Origin: Dallia pectoralis | Lineage: Eukaryota > Chordata > Actinopteri > Esociformes > Umbridae | Reading direction: 5' to 3' | NCBI GenBank assembly: GCA_029465975.1 | Contig: CM055730.1 | Span: forward strand, 13,788,767 to 13,852,766 | DNA: 64,000 nt | In this document: positions 1-12,313 of the stretch, piece by piece | Position numbering within the stretch: the first letter of the stretch is position 1 | How the letters are laid out: each line of letters starts with the position of its first letter | Position numbers and translations under genes: made by a program | The notes under the pieces: model-generated | The model's input: the letters and a program-made list of their open reading frames with translations, nothing else | What the model was told of the DNA's origin: nothing | The model's database searches: none

Positions 1-472
1 GTCTGAGGATATGCCTGCTTGACTGAGTGCATATCTGTTTATCTATGTGCTTTTCCGTATGTTGCTGGGTATTTTTTATTTTGGTTTGTCAGTGAATGGA
101 TGTCTGTCTATAGGTGAAAATGCATGTCGGCCTTTTCATCCATTTAAGTCAGGTAAACTGTTGTAGAAATACTTTAGAGAATTAGTTAAGGAGCCTAAGT
201 ACCACAGATATGTGCTGTGTCCAGGGACATTTTTTATTTTGTGTTTTATTTCGAATTTTATCACAGCATTTTACCCACAGTCAGTGTGTCCAAGCGACAC
301 CAAATAATCTTCAATAAGCATTTATTGCTGAGCAGTAAATACTGATTGGCCAGCCTCTATTGGTTCTTTGCCATTATGTTATTATAATATTATAATAACT
401 ATTTAATAACATTTAATATGTTTCTACCAATGCTATCCAATTTCTCATGAATGACAATGCATATTCACTTAC
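1..472 (-). other. fmn2: fmn2 intron 1 (5' part), non-coding
   Basis: This sequence lies immediately 3' (minus strand) of the fmn2 exon. It begins with a consensus splice donor, GTAAGT, read on the minus strand at 472-467. I see no coding potential; it is AT-rich and carries no recognisable repeat. It is intron by inference from the donor and from the known intron position of formin-2. Confidence 0.7.
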
Positions 473-1551
473 CAGAAAACACATATTGACAAGGCCCTGT
501 GGTGCTAGTCTGGACACTTGAGCGACGTCGTCTGGTCCCAAGCGTTTCACTAGAACCGGGGAAGACCCTCAGTGGCTCCACTTTCTCCTGAAGGTCCGTA
601 CCGCCCTCATGTCTAGTCTGAAGTTCTTCCAGGTCATCGTTCCAGTCTGCAGAATGACTGAGAGGACCAGCAATACTGCAGGACCTCTGCCTGCTAGGCC
701 TCCACTCAGGGGCCCTCTTGTGACCCCAGTACCCTGAGACAGGCCCCGTTCTACGGTGAATATCGGGGCTCTGGCTGGGCGAGCCTACAGGGGATGTTAG
801 CTGTCTGGTGGTGGTCTTCACATATGACGGGTGTATGGGGGGATAGGGCTTGACAGGGGATGTAGCAGTGGATGTCCTTCTTGTAAACGATTCATTGGAA
901 CTGTCAGTCGTCAGCAGAGAGACAGAATAGCAATCCTTCCTCCTTCTCAGGGACCTAAAATCTTTTCCCATGACCCATGTCTCTTCCTCCGGCTCTGCAG
1001 TCAGGTCCACGTTACTCAAACTTCTGCTCGAGACTGACCCCGCTGCCGTTCCCGACCTCATGCACCTGACACCTGCAGTTGCACAACCCCCTTCATCGTA
1101 GCTCGGGTCCTGAGGGAGCTGAAAGTGCAACGCTGGACTCTCCGGGTCATCCTGGGGCTCTTCAGTGCTCTCATAGTACGTGGTGGTGGTGGTGCTGGTA
1201 TCTGGGAAGCTGAAGGTGCTGGTGGTGTGGGGTAATGGGCTGCTGCTGCTCTCTTCATCTGGTGAAGCAGAGGAGGGGCAACTGTCAAGTGGTGAACCTA
1301 GATCCGATTGCCCATCTGAAGCAACACTTCCGACACACTCTGATTTTCCGTACTTAGCACTTTGGACTAGATCTACGGCGTCAGTAGCAACCGCTGCCTC
1401 ATCCATCTGTCGCCTATCCAGGTTGGGACTTTGAGTGGAGGCTACCTCCTGTTGGCTAGCGGTGGGGTCAGTGGTCAAGGGTTGAACATCTTGATCTGAT
1501 GTGGGGGAGGTGACCCCCAATGGGACAGTAACTCTATCCAGGACCCGATCT
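473..1551 (-). CDS. fmn2: formin-2, first coding exon (partial; 5' end lost in assembly gap)
   Basis: Formin-2 nucleates and elongates straight actin filaments; the family acts in oocyte spindle positioning and neurons. The visible part is about 360 codons of the N-terminal regulatory region, not the FH1/FH2 catalytic domains. It is rich in Ser, Thr and acidic residues, with a Thr run near codon STTTTTYY. The diagnostic block is near the exon end: KPYPPIHPSYVKTTTRQL followed by SPSQSP, then SADWNDDLEEL, then QYVFSG. In human FMN2 the same order occurs (KPYPLITPCYIKTTTRQL, SPSQSP, SADWTEEL, QNVFTG). The exon ends at 473 with a GTAAGT donor, splitting the Gly codon after its first base, as expected because human continues G-RTLLEKLF. 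The frame stops at 465 if read through, so the donor is real. The start codon is not visible: the exon runs into 500 N. The GTG just beyond the gap is not a credible start. Downstream exons lie outside the window to the left. Confidence 0.9.
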
Positions 1552-2051
1552 NNNNNNNNNNNNNNNNNNNNNNNNNNNNNNNNNNNNNNNNNNNNNNNNN
1601 NNNNNNNNNNNNNNNNNNNNNNNNNNNNNNNNNNNNNNNNNNNNNNNNNNNNNNNNNNNNNNNNNNNNNNNNNNNNNNNNNNNNNNNNNNNNNNNNNNNN
1701 NNNNNNNNNNNNNNNNNNNNNNNNNNNNNNNNNNNNNNNNNNNNNNNNNNNNNNNNNNNNNNNNNNNNNNNNNNNNNNNNNNNNNNNNNNNNNNNNNNNN
1801 NNNNNNNNNNNNNNNNNNNNNNNNNNNNNNNNNNNNNNNNNNNNNNNNNNNNNNNNNNNNNNNNNNNNNNNNNNNNNNNNNNNNNNNNNNNNNNNNNNNN
1901 NNNNNNNNNNNNNNNNNNNNNNNNNNNNNNNNNNNNNNNNNNNNNNNNNNNNNNNNNNNNNNNNNNNNNNNNNNNNNNNNNNNNNNNNNNNNNNNNNNNN
2001 NNNNNNNNNNNNNNNNNNNNNNNNNNNNNNNNNNNNNNNNNNNNNNNNNNN
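1552..2051. other. assembly gap (500 N)
   Basis: There are exactly 500 consecutive N, which is the usual placeholder for a gap of unknown size. It falls inside fmn2 exon 1 and hides its start codon, 5' UTR and perhaps the promoter. Confidence 0.99.
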
Positions 2052-5000
2052 CTGATTATTCACGTTTCAAGTCGATAATACGATTAGCCTTCTGCATCGC
2101 AATAACACGATTTGACTTACTGTATACTCTTGCTGTTGCTTTAACTATACCGGCAGTATAATCAGAGAAATATAAAAGTTTGAAGTAAACAGTTAATTCT
2201 GTAATAATCGAGCCACCATCTGATAATGTCAACTGTCTATATCCAACCTACTTTATGACACTAGGCAACTTTTCATCATCTAGCATAGAATAAAATGCAT
2301 TGTCACAACAGGCCTGAAGTAAAAAGTACTACACATTTTATAATATACAATATATACATACCTTTAGTATAATAGCAGTCCCTCTGCTAACATATGAGAG
2401 GAGAGATGAACAGTCCTTGTCTGGCTGGTTTCACGCCAGTATTGGGTGAAACACAATCGGGTCTTTGTCATCTCCACCGTTCTGCTACTCTTCCTCAGTC
2501 ACATGAAGACGTGATGTTCATCATCACATGTCCTGATCCTGGTCATATACTCACCATTCAGCTCTGTTGCCAAACACAGCAACAACATCCTGCTGTTGCT
2601 AGGAACAGCCTTTTGACAGGCCAACTATTTAATTACCTCATTATCACTAATACGGTTTAGTCCAGTTTCACATTCAAACAATACGTTCTGTGTGAAGTGG
2701 GAGAGTGACGAGGTGAGGGGACACATAGCATTGGGATCTAATACCGTTTCACCATGCACATTTCTCATGATCTTTCAAAGTGCTTAGTTCATCCTTGTGG
2801 GCCATACTTTTCAGCTTATCCATCAGGTTTTCAATGAGGTGTACATCAAATAACTGGGATATTTATTGGAAAAGCTTGATTTAGTGTTGGCAAACTCCGG
2901 GGACAGACATTTTTCCATGAATAGTGGCTTTTTTCTAGCAACACATCCAAATGGGCTGCTGACATGAAAGTGGCAATTTATTGCAGTTTGGGAAATTTGC
3001 TGACCCTCTTAACTTGTCAGATTCTCTAACTGTGATTCATGAGGGATTATTTAACTCTGGAGAAATACTGTGCATAGATGCAGAATTCACATGCATCATT
3101 TTCCAGGAAGTTATATCAAAGATCCAGTTAACTTTAACTTCTTATGTTTTCTTTAAATGGTGTAAATTGGCTAGCATAGCAATTTGGAATTTGTCATCTC
3201 ACATTTATTCCCCAGTGAAAAAAGAATATGAAAATGTACTTACCCCTGGTTAAAATGCCTGTTTTTTGTAATGTGAAAAAATAGGACAAAGATAAATGAT
3301 CATCAATCTTTTTCTGTGCACAATTCCATTGATAGGATAAGATAAGTGGAAGAAACCTGGACTGACCCCAATATTGCTTGGTGTCACTGATCACATGATT
3401 TAATGACACACTCATTGCACAATTCTAAAGGGAAATACGTGGTGTATCGTTGGCCGTTTTAGAAAAGCTGCATTGTTAAAACACCTGTAAATCTAAGTCC
3501 CATCAGGATCTTGGCTGTAGTGTGACTTTTGTATTATTACTGCTCTTTTCTATCCGGTTATTCAATTTTGACAAATAAATAAATTAAATAAATGCAACCA
3601 TGCCTTACATTTTTGCCTTACAAATCCTTTTGTGGCCGTTAACTGTGCCTACTTTTATTCTAGTATATATATTTTTAAGGCAACTTGTAGAACCTACACT
3701 TTAACCACACACTCTTTCAACCCTTTCACTCATTCTTCTTTCCCTCTCAAGACTTACAAACCTAAAGGTAAAAAATACACAAATTCTGAAAGCTGTTCTT
3801 TCAATTGATGCTTTTTCACTGCGAGGCATGGCGTATTAAATACTATAGTCTTTTTGGCAGTGTGTCTAGCGTGATGTTGTTGTTGTTGTTGATGAATGAC
3901 CATAACATTTTAACATACATTTTACAGATATTTTCTACTTTGGAACAATACTTTCAGGTCCACATGTCATGGAGCTAATTCCACCATTATTTGGTTCATT
4001 GAAACTTTTGTCAGCTATGTCAGCTAGGTACAATTTAGCCTCAATGATATCTGCTGGAAGTATCTGACTGTAGAACTTTATTCATCCAGCAGATACTGCT
4101 GTGGCACTGCTATATTATCAAGGAGGGATTTAATCTAGGTACCACGGACCAATATCTTACCTATACAATTGTTTAGGACAGCAAATAAGAGGAAATAGAG
4201 ATACTTTCTTAAATGTATTCTCATAGCCAAAACAATACAATAATTATACAATGATTCAATAGGCATCGGGTACAAAATATCAAAATGTACACAAAATATA
4301 CCAGTATTCTCTTACGGACTCTCAACAGAAAACTTCAGGTACATTAACAACAATTCAATGACTTAATGCACTTTTTTGTCGCCACCATTTAAACAACTCA
4401 CATTGAACAAATCACAGTAAAATAGACATAAGTCATTACTCAGTATTATTTTCAGACCGGCTCAGAAGGGAGAAATCAATTTATGGGTTGCACATTTCAT
4501 CACAATATTGTTTGTTTTTGGACTGAAGTCCAACTACGAATTCTACTTAATGCATCTTCAATGGACGCGCATGAATTGTTGCTATAAAGTGCATCTATTG
4601 TGGCTTGAAAACCCAATGCAATTTATTTTTTCGGGGGCAAATTGTAGATTTACTTTATGTATATTGTTAGACAGCAAGTTAAGATTTTCACAGATTTAAT
4701 CACATTTGAACAAGCTAACTTTTGTTAGCTAATGAAAACTCTTAAGTGAGCCAGCTCTAATTATTTAGTCCAATACTAGTTTTTTTATTTAATGAATATT
4801 GGTCCCATTTCGTATAGCCATCAAAAAAGGTACTCTGTACTTGCATTCTTTATTCACTTAGGTAGCTATCAGCATAGTCTAGCAGTAGAAGTAAAGGACG
4901 CAAGTACATTTTGACTGGACTGAGAGGAGGCCATCCTCCCAGAAGGGTTTCACCCAGGTCCTTCCAGTTCAGCCCTTTATACAAAATCAGTCCTAAGACA

Positions 5001-8000
5001 TTTTGACGACCAAATGATGAAGGCATGGTGCTTTAAACCAATGTTTGCCATTTCGAAGTGTATTTTAGATGAAACTGTTAGCTGTCACTGACCTAATTAA
5101 ATGTAATTAGAACGGGTGCTACTCATGGCCATTAATATGTATTACGCTTCTGTGGAATGATGATAACTATGACAGCGACACATGATGGAGGTGCAACCCA
5201 GGAGGAGACCAATTACTCACACAGTCGATTACACAAAAAATAACCAACATCTGTTGTCACAAATAGGACAGTCATTTGTTTTAAATGCTCTCATTTCAAA
5301 GGACACAAGAAAACTATATTATAAGAAGTGGAACGCCAATTTACAGTTTCAGAGAAAAAAACACAAAAAAACAACAAGAACAATTCCAAATCAATTCAAC
5401 GCCGTCTATTTACACGTAATATCACGTCAGCTTTTAATCCTATTTTACAGTTTACTTCGTTGACCCAAATCGATAACCCAAATTGTGCCAGAAATTAACC
5501 ATTATTAATCATTCAAGTTAACCATCTGTATTAATGACAAACATTTCAAAGGTGTTTCCAAAACGATAATGTATAGGGAGAACCTAAAGTAATGACTGTT
5601 ATTCACATTCGCTGAAGGAGGGTATTAGGTATGATACTATGGGTTTGGGGGAGGGGGTCCATGTTTTGAGTGCTCGTCATAAAGAGGGAAAAGTTCATTG
5701 GGATCCAAATAACACACTGACCCCCACTTTGCCGAGCCATTTCGGGGTCGTATTGCTCTAAATGTCCGGGATATGCATCCAAGCATTCCTTCCTCTGCAT
5801 GCTCGCCTGTTCTATGGAAGAAAACCAGTGTTTTTGCCTCTTTGTGAACTATTTGCCATTTCTACCATTCGAGATGCCATTTCACATGCGGCTTGCAGGC
5901 TAAGTCCGACCCGAGAATGGGATACAGATGCCAGAAAGGCTCTGACTGGCGTAACGGCTGCATTGGCTACTCTGGCAAAACTGCCATTTGGGTAAATCTG
6001 CTTGCCCGTGTTGCTCTGTATTTCGTGTGCCGGAACATGTTACTACAGGATAAACCAAAGTTTGCACAGTCCCACCAGGACCACGTCTGCCAGAAGTTCT
6101 GCTTGGGCCATTGGTGGTAATGCAGTGAGAACACACTCATCAATAGACCATGTAGTGACACTGGTCAGCTTTCTCAATTTCACCACAATATAATTATGAT
6201 TACTTGATAGAACCGATGACAGTTAGGGATGCTAACTCCGTAAGTGTTACAGCAAAAACATTGACGGGCGTCTTATTGCCCCATCTCCAGTGACATCACA
6301 GTCTGGACAGACCCTAGTGCAGATTCTGACACACATCATTAAACACACAGAGGAAAAATAAATACTGGTTGCCACAGCAGATTACTGGCGAAATATAACT
6401 CAAATGAGTCCCCGAACATAGCAGACGGTCAAAGAAATGCCTAAAACCAAATCCCAAATCCCTAATACTCTAGAGAGCTAGGGAAAACAATTTAGTGGAC
6501 GTTTTCCTCTACCCTGTTCAACCAATCGAGCAAACATGGTGGGAGAGTTAAATTCACACATTGTTAACATCTAAATTGATTGACTGACATTCCATTTCCA
6601 GTAGTTTTCCCAGTCCGGCAAGATGTGGCGGGTCCAATTGATTCAAGAAAAATTGAAATATATTGTATTTTAGATGGCATATACCGATAGCCTATTTATC
6701 AATTAATGAATTCTTCTCGGTTTTGTGTTAAAACATTATTTTGAACATTTGGAATAATTATGTGGTCAATTGAATTCCTTTGACAACAATTGCATTTGGA
6801 AATGATCAGCGAGTCACATGCAAGCTAAAGATCTACAATATATACTAAAAGTCTCTGAATATCTTTGTGTAAAAGATGAAATCGAGAGAAATCACGTCCC
6901 AAATTACCTTTCGATAGGATGTTGTACCCAAAAACGGAAGAGCAATGTTCTGGAATGTCAGTCAGAGCCCACACCTTATTCCCTAAAATATGTGGACTGA
7001 CCTAAATCTGGCTGTGCACATAAGAGCCTTCTGCAAAGTAGGGTGACATGACATTTCCAAAACCTAGTTATCCAAACAAATATTATATTGTAATCCCAGC
7101 AAATGGATATTGACCAGACAAAATATTAGCTTGGCACACTTATGCAACCACTTCTTTAAGCGTAGATGTTTATACATTTTCATATTTTTTCCCCCATTCA
7201 ATTTCTATAGCCAAAATGAGGCACTTTATGCTACACATCGATAAAGTGATTTCAGTGCCTTCAAAATGTTTGTTGATCTCACGTTGACGGACACGTATAC
7301 AATTCATTTAAATTGACATGAATACATGGAAGTCATTACAGGATATTGTTTTGCCTTTTCGATCCTGCCTTGCCTGGATGTGCTGCAACTTTCCTACTTG
7401 TTAGTCATTGGAATTTTCACATGCAGGAACATTTAGAGATGTTGGATGAGCACCACCTCTATTTGTCTTCCTATTTAAGTTTTTATGCAATGTATTTGAT
7501 CTTGTTCTGCTGCTGTTGTTGACTTCACAACTATTGGCAATCTTAAAACGAAGTGACTTTTCCCGGAAGTTTTTTGGTTTTCCAGCATATAATTTTTGGG
7601 ACATTGCTCTTGTCTAATAAACCTGTATCAATAGATGCCTATCATATCATTTGCCCCTTCCCTTCTCAAGGTTATGAAATAATACCTGGCTTGTTTTTGT
7701 GGACTGCAACAATTTTATTTAATTATTCGAAGCTGCTGGATTCAATTCACCTTGAATTTATTTGTGTAATTCCATTGAATTTTATGTTTTTTATGGATTT
7801 ATATCTATAATTTTCCAGATGCATTCAGATTAAGTAAAACAGGAAATGTAAAGAAAACTGATATCTGTTTTAACAGAAGCTTGTAGAATTTAAATTTATT
7901 GTAAATTCTGGAAATGTAAGACTTTTTGGAAAATGGACATGGTAATGGAGAACGCTAGTGAGGAGTGTGACAAAAACAGAATGATGATAAAGTTGATTAG

Positions 8001-10405
8001 CCCGGTCAAAGCACTTCTATGGATAGCATTTCCACTCCCTGTAAAAGCTTAAATAAGGTATTTCGATCAATCAATCAAGTACATTTTCTAACCCCATTTT
8101 ATGTCAGCAGTGGTCACAACATGCTTTTCAAATACCCAGTTGGATAGAAGAACAAGACATTACAGGCTAAAGCACAGTAGCTAGGAAAAACAATTCTCAT
8201 TGGGTTGGAAATTTCATTTAGGATGTTTTGCATTCAATAAATGGAGATGGGCTATTACATTTAGGGCAGGGAGATTAGCATTCCTCATTCTAGTTTATCA
8301 TTTCCTTTTCGAAATGTGCACTATTATAACTATAATGCTGTGCTTGTCCAGTTTTTACTTTTTATTGTAAGGATTTAGTTCATTCACATTCTCTCTCCAG
8401 TAAGACATATGTATTAGTAATAAATATTTCAGCATAAATTCATCATCAAGTTACTGCCTTGACGTGTAAGGTCCAGTCACAAGGCATATAGATAGGGAAC
8501 ATATTGTAACACTGTGAAACAGGTATGGTTGTAAGACAAATGGAAAACAGGGAAAAAAACATTTGTATTTTAGCTACTAAAATATTTTTCCCAGACCCTA
8601 TAGGCATGTACTTCTGACAACTCCTGCATGCTGTATGTCACCCCAGAGCCTCCCCCCAACACAACCATCTCGCTCTCATTGTTTTGGCTTAGGTAGGGCG
8701 GCACAATTAATCGAATATTGATTGCGATTATGATTTTTGGCTTGCCACAATTAAATGAACATGATCAACTGCGATTTTGACGTTTAGATGCTAGCTCCGC
8801 TCATAGAAAAAAGCTCAAGCGCTTCATGAACTTCTTAAGCCAGCCACCAGGGGGATATTTGCCTGTACATTACAGACTGGCAAAACGAAAATCAAATGTC
8901 TGGAGCAGAACGGATCACTATCTGTTGTTTGTAAGTATTTTGGAAGTGATGTTAAGCAATTTTGGCCATAATCGTACAGCCGTTTTAAATGAACCACTGG
9001 TAAAAAAAATATATTTTGGGTGTAGTGGATATGGGCAACTTTTTCAAGTCCTCAGGAAGGGTTAAGTCAATTTTTATTTCAGAGAGAGTTTTACTTTTAT
9101 CAGGTATTCTTCTTTATAAATAATGTATTCTCTGTTTGCTAAGCTTTAAGTGAAATACTTTAGACAGTTGTCTTTTCTCACCTTGCACCAGGCTATCTGG
9201 GGATTTTTTTGGAGGAAGTATATAGCGTTTTTTAAGCTGGTCAATGATAGGCCAACCTGCTTACAGTGGTTTACTCCACTTTTTATTCTCTAACGGTTGT
9301 GAATTGTTTAATGGATTCTGGGAAAGGGAATTCTTGAATGCTGACCTGAAGTAACCTGAAGGCCTAGTCTACTTTCTCTTTTCACAGCTAGAACCAGCAA
9401 ATAGACATCAACTAATCATTTCATGCTACTAATTGAAAATTTCCCTGGTAAATATACCTGTTTTCCACTCTTAAATCATAGTTCTTAACTTTTAAACTAC
9501 TGAGAAATATGTCCAGCTATTACACTAATAAACCACTTCAATATCCAGCATTTGCGCTTTTCCAAATAAAAAAATATTAAAATATTTTAACACAAGATCC
9601 TCACGTTCAGGGTATTTACACAAGGCTTGTTTTCGTTTACAGTGAGTGGAATAGTTACCCTAAGAATGACCTTAGCAATGATTTCCATCAATATCCATAT
9701 GGGTGAATGTCTTTTAGTAATGGGGATTGAATGCACTGTTTGATTAGAACTGATGTTTAAAACTTAATTGTAATGCATCTGAGAAGTTTAATTATAAACT
9801 TTGGAAAATGTTGATAGTTTGTGCATTTGGTACTAAGACAGTTTACCATATTAAAACAGAGCACAATATTCATTAAATGTAGTAAAGTTTTTGAATTCAA
9901 TCATAACATGCTGATATTACTACCAAAAACTCAAAACAACTCAAACAAAGTAACACAAAGTTATTGAAATTAAAATACACATTTCATGCCACTGAAATGA
10001 CGCAATACACAAAAAGGTGTCACTGCAAAATTAACTCCCTAAATAAATAATACACATATAAACCTTCTAGGTCTGAATTTCACTTTGTTTGTCCTTACAA
10101 TGCATTTGTCTCACCCTTCAAAGCCCTTGTTCTATTGGTTTTTGCCTTCATCATGCTTGTGCGCCACATCATCGAAATACAGAGTGCTCCAATGACCAAG
10201 ATGAAGCTTTTACCGCAGGAGCTCTTCTCAAGAAACAGAGCGGAGACATCTCTGGGGAGGTTGTGGCATCAACACGGCCGCAATTCCATGGGATCTCTGT
10301 GCCGCAAAAAAAACAACAAGGAACCCGTGGATGCCTCATCCATCCATTGAGAGTTGAAATTCGCGACTCTTCACCGGATTCCCACCGGGTCCGCAGTACA
10401 TCCCG
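2052..10405. other. interval between fmn2 and chrm3, no gene recognised
   Basis: About 8.3 kb separate the fmn2 gap from the chrm3 stop codon. Short open frames on both strands (for example 2394-2660, 5182-5463, 5762-6193, 8826-9065) show no family motif, no splice context and no codon bias I can defend. The segment should contain the chrm3 3' UTR on its right side and the fmn2 promoter on its left. Only a short hAT-like fragment near 8.7 kb is recognisable as repeat. 5600-6190 is less AT-rich than its surroundings and may be an old repeat, but I cannot name it. Confidence 0.6.
8694..8775 (+). repeat. fragment of a fish hAT-type repeat
   Basis: The stretch starting GGGCGGCACAATTAATCG and continuing with alternating ATTGATTGCGATTATG is like the ends of non-autonomous hAT-type elements that are common in fish (consensus opening GGGCTGCACGATTAATCG). 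I see neither the opposite terminus nor a target duplication, so it is a fragment. The assignment is from memory of the family and is tentative. Confidence 0.4.
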
Positions 10406-12313
10406 CTACGTTGAGTCTCCGGGAATTCTCCTGTGGAACACTACCGACTGGCGCTGTTGGAGCTGTTGCTTCCGACGCCGCTTGCGCTGGTCCCAGCGGC
10501 AGAGGAGTATCATCTTAAAAGTGGTGCGAAAGGTCTTGTTGCACAGGGCATAGCACATGGGGTTGACGGTGCTGTTGACGTAACACAGCCAGTATCCCAG
10601 TGCCCACAGAGCCTGGGGAATGCAGCCATTACAGAAGGTGTTCACCAGGACCATGATGTTGTACGGAGTCCACGTGATGATGAAGGCGAACAAGATGGCG
10701 CTCAGCGTCTGCGCTGCCTTTTTCTCCTTCATCAGAGACATGCGCTTGCGCTTCGTGATCTGCGTACGCGCCCTGGACGCAAATTTCGTCGCAAGGGCCG
10801 CCTCTTTGAAGGTGATGGATGATTTGGGAGTTCGGGCGGTGGAGCCGGAGAGCGCGCCCTCGTTGGTGGCTTCGATGGAAGGCGTTGTTTGGATTTTGGA
10901 GATGGGAGAGGGGAAGCGCTGGTGGTAGCTGTTAGCGTCTGCGCTGACCCCATCGGGGGCGGTGGTAGGGGTGATGTTGGCGGCGGCGGTGCTAGAGAGG
11001 ACGTTCTTTCTGTCTTCCTCCCCCCGCGGCGGCGGCTTCTCCTCTGTTGCTACTCGGAGGTCCTCACAGGACATGAGATGGGAGTTGACCGCTGCCTTCA
11101 TCCCGGGAAGGTTGAGGACTATGGAGAAGATGGCGTGGCCCTGGGGCATGATTCCTCCACCGTTTCCCTCCTCATCCTCAGACGAGCCCGAGTGATCCAC
11201 TGACATCCTGGCGTTGTTGTTGTTCCAGCTGTTGGTGCTGCTGTGGCACGTGTTTCCCTCGTCAGGGAGGGCGCTGCTCGGCCGCCACGAGTGCGTGATG
11301 GGCAAGCCGTGGAAGGCAGCGGGCAACGCCTGGCCGGGGCTCGTTTTCTCCGAGTACTGGTTGCCGTTCCTGGCTCCCCCAACCTGGTGGTGAACGAAGT
11401 GAGCCCTCTCACCTCCTCCGGCACGGGCACCAAAGCCCTGTAGTCCGGCCAGCTCGCGTGCACGGTTTTGTGTCTCTCTGTAGATACGCCAGTAGAGTAT
11501 ACTCATAATAGTGACAGGCAGATAGAAGGCAGCCATAGCCGTGCAGAATGTAATGATTGGCTCAGAGAGAAACTGGATATAGCACTTATCCGGTGGCACG
11601 GTACGCTCGCCCACAAAGTACTGCCAGAACAAGATGGCCGGGGCCCACAGGACCAGCGACACGAACCAGGCCAGGCCGATCATCAGGCCGGCCCGCCGGG
11701 TCGTCCGCTTGGCCCGATAAGTGAGTGGCCGAGTAATCGAAAAATAGCGGTCAAAGCTGATGACGAGCAGGTTCATGACTGATGCGTTACTCGCCACATA
11801 GTCAATAGCCAGCCACAGGTCACAGGCCCAGTTCCCTAGCGCCCAGTGGCCCATTATGATGTAGGTGGTATAAAGGTTCATGGAGATCACGCCGATGATG
11901 AGGTCGGCCACAGCCAGGCTGAGCAGGAAGTAGTTGTTGACGGTCTTAAGCTGACGGTTCACCTTGAAGGACACCACCACTAGGACGTTGCCGATGATAG
12001 TGACTAGCGACAGGAGGCCGGTGAAGACGATGATGAGGACCACCTGCCACACCGTGTGACCCCCCAGGGGGTCATAGGTCGGACGGGACGCAGAGCCGTT
12101 GAGCGCGCCCGTGAGGTTGAAGAGGCCACCGAGGAAGGATTTATTGTCATCCAGGTTAACGAGCTCTGGACAGGGGTAGACACTCTCCATTCCTGGGGAG
12201 CTGAGAGCCATGTAGAGGCCCGGATCTGTGCTGTTGGAGATCATCGTCAAGTCCTGGCATATTCTGATAAGACAGAGAGTAACAAAATGCATTACTAAAA
12301 GATACCGTGCCAT
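10406..12313 (-). CDS. chrm3: muscarinic acetylcholine receptor M3
   Basis: This is a class A GPCR of the plasma membrane that binds acetylcholine and couples to Gq/11 and phospholipase C. It is a single intact coding exon of 635 codons (human M3 has 590). Extracellular N-terminus with Asn glycosylation sites (NST, NKS, NLT, NGS, residues 27-74). TM1 starts about residue 88 after the family signature DPLGGHTVWQ. Asn109 (1.50), Asp137 (2.50), Asp171 (ligand-binding 3.32 in LAIDYVASNAS), DRY at 188-190, a third intracellular loop of about 250 residues, then TM6 TWTPYNIMVLVNTFC and TM7 NSTVNPMCYALCN. The loop contains SWRPSS and SWNNN, and the tail contains QQRQSVVFH. Both are M3 rather than M1 or M5 features. 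Two ATGs are possible. The first (12313) has G at -3 and G at +4; the second, at codon 24, has A at -3. The first 23 residues are hydrophobic and unlike human M3, so the true start may be the second. Teleosts have two paralogues (a and b); I cannot tell which this is. Confidence 0.96.
   Translation of the reverse strand: MARYLLVMHFVTLCLIRICQDLTMISNSTDPGLYMALSSPGMESVYPCPELVNLDDNKSFLGGLFNLTGALNGSASRPTYDPLGGHTVWQVVLIIVFTGLLSLVTIIGNVLVVVSFKVNRQLKTVNNYFLLSLAVADLIIGVISMNLYTTYIIMGHWALGNWACDLWLAIDYVASNASVMNLLVISFDRYFSITRPLTYRAKRTTRRAGLMIGLAWFVSLVLWAPAILFWQYFVGERTVPPDKCYIQFLSEPIITFCTAMAAFYLPVTIMSILYWRIYRETQNRARELAGLQGFGARAGGGERAHFVHHQVGGARNGNQYSEKTSPGQALPAAFHGLPITHSWRPSSALPDEGNTCHSSTNSWNNNNARMSVDHSGSSEDEEGNGGGIMPQGHAIFSIVLNLPGMKAAVNSHLMSCEDLRVATEEKPPPRGEEDRKNVLSSTAAANITPTTAPDGVSADANSYHQRFPSPISKIQTTPSIEATNEGALSGSTARTPKSSITFKEAALATKFASRARTQITKRKRMSLMKEKKAAQTLSAILFAFIITWTPYNIMVLVNTFCNGCIPQALWALGYWLCYVNSTVNPMCYALCNKTFRTTFKMILLCRWDQRKRRRKQQLQQRQSVVFHRRIPGDST

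Noticed and set aside
831..1434. Other frames over the fmn2 exon
   Set aside because: The formin-2 homology and the splice donor fit only the long minus frame.
10089..12298. Plus-strand frames antisense to chrm3
   Set aside because: They are the complement of a strongly conserved receptor exon, whose GC bias keeps antisense frames open.
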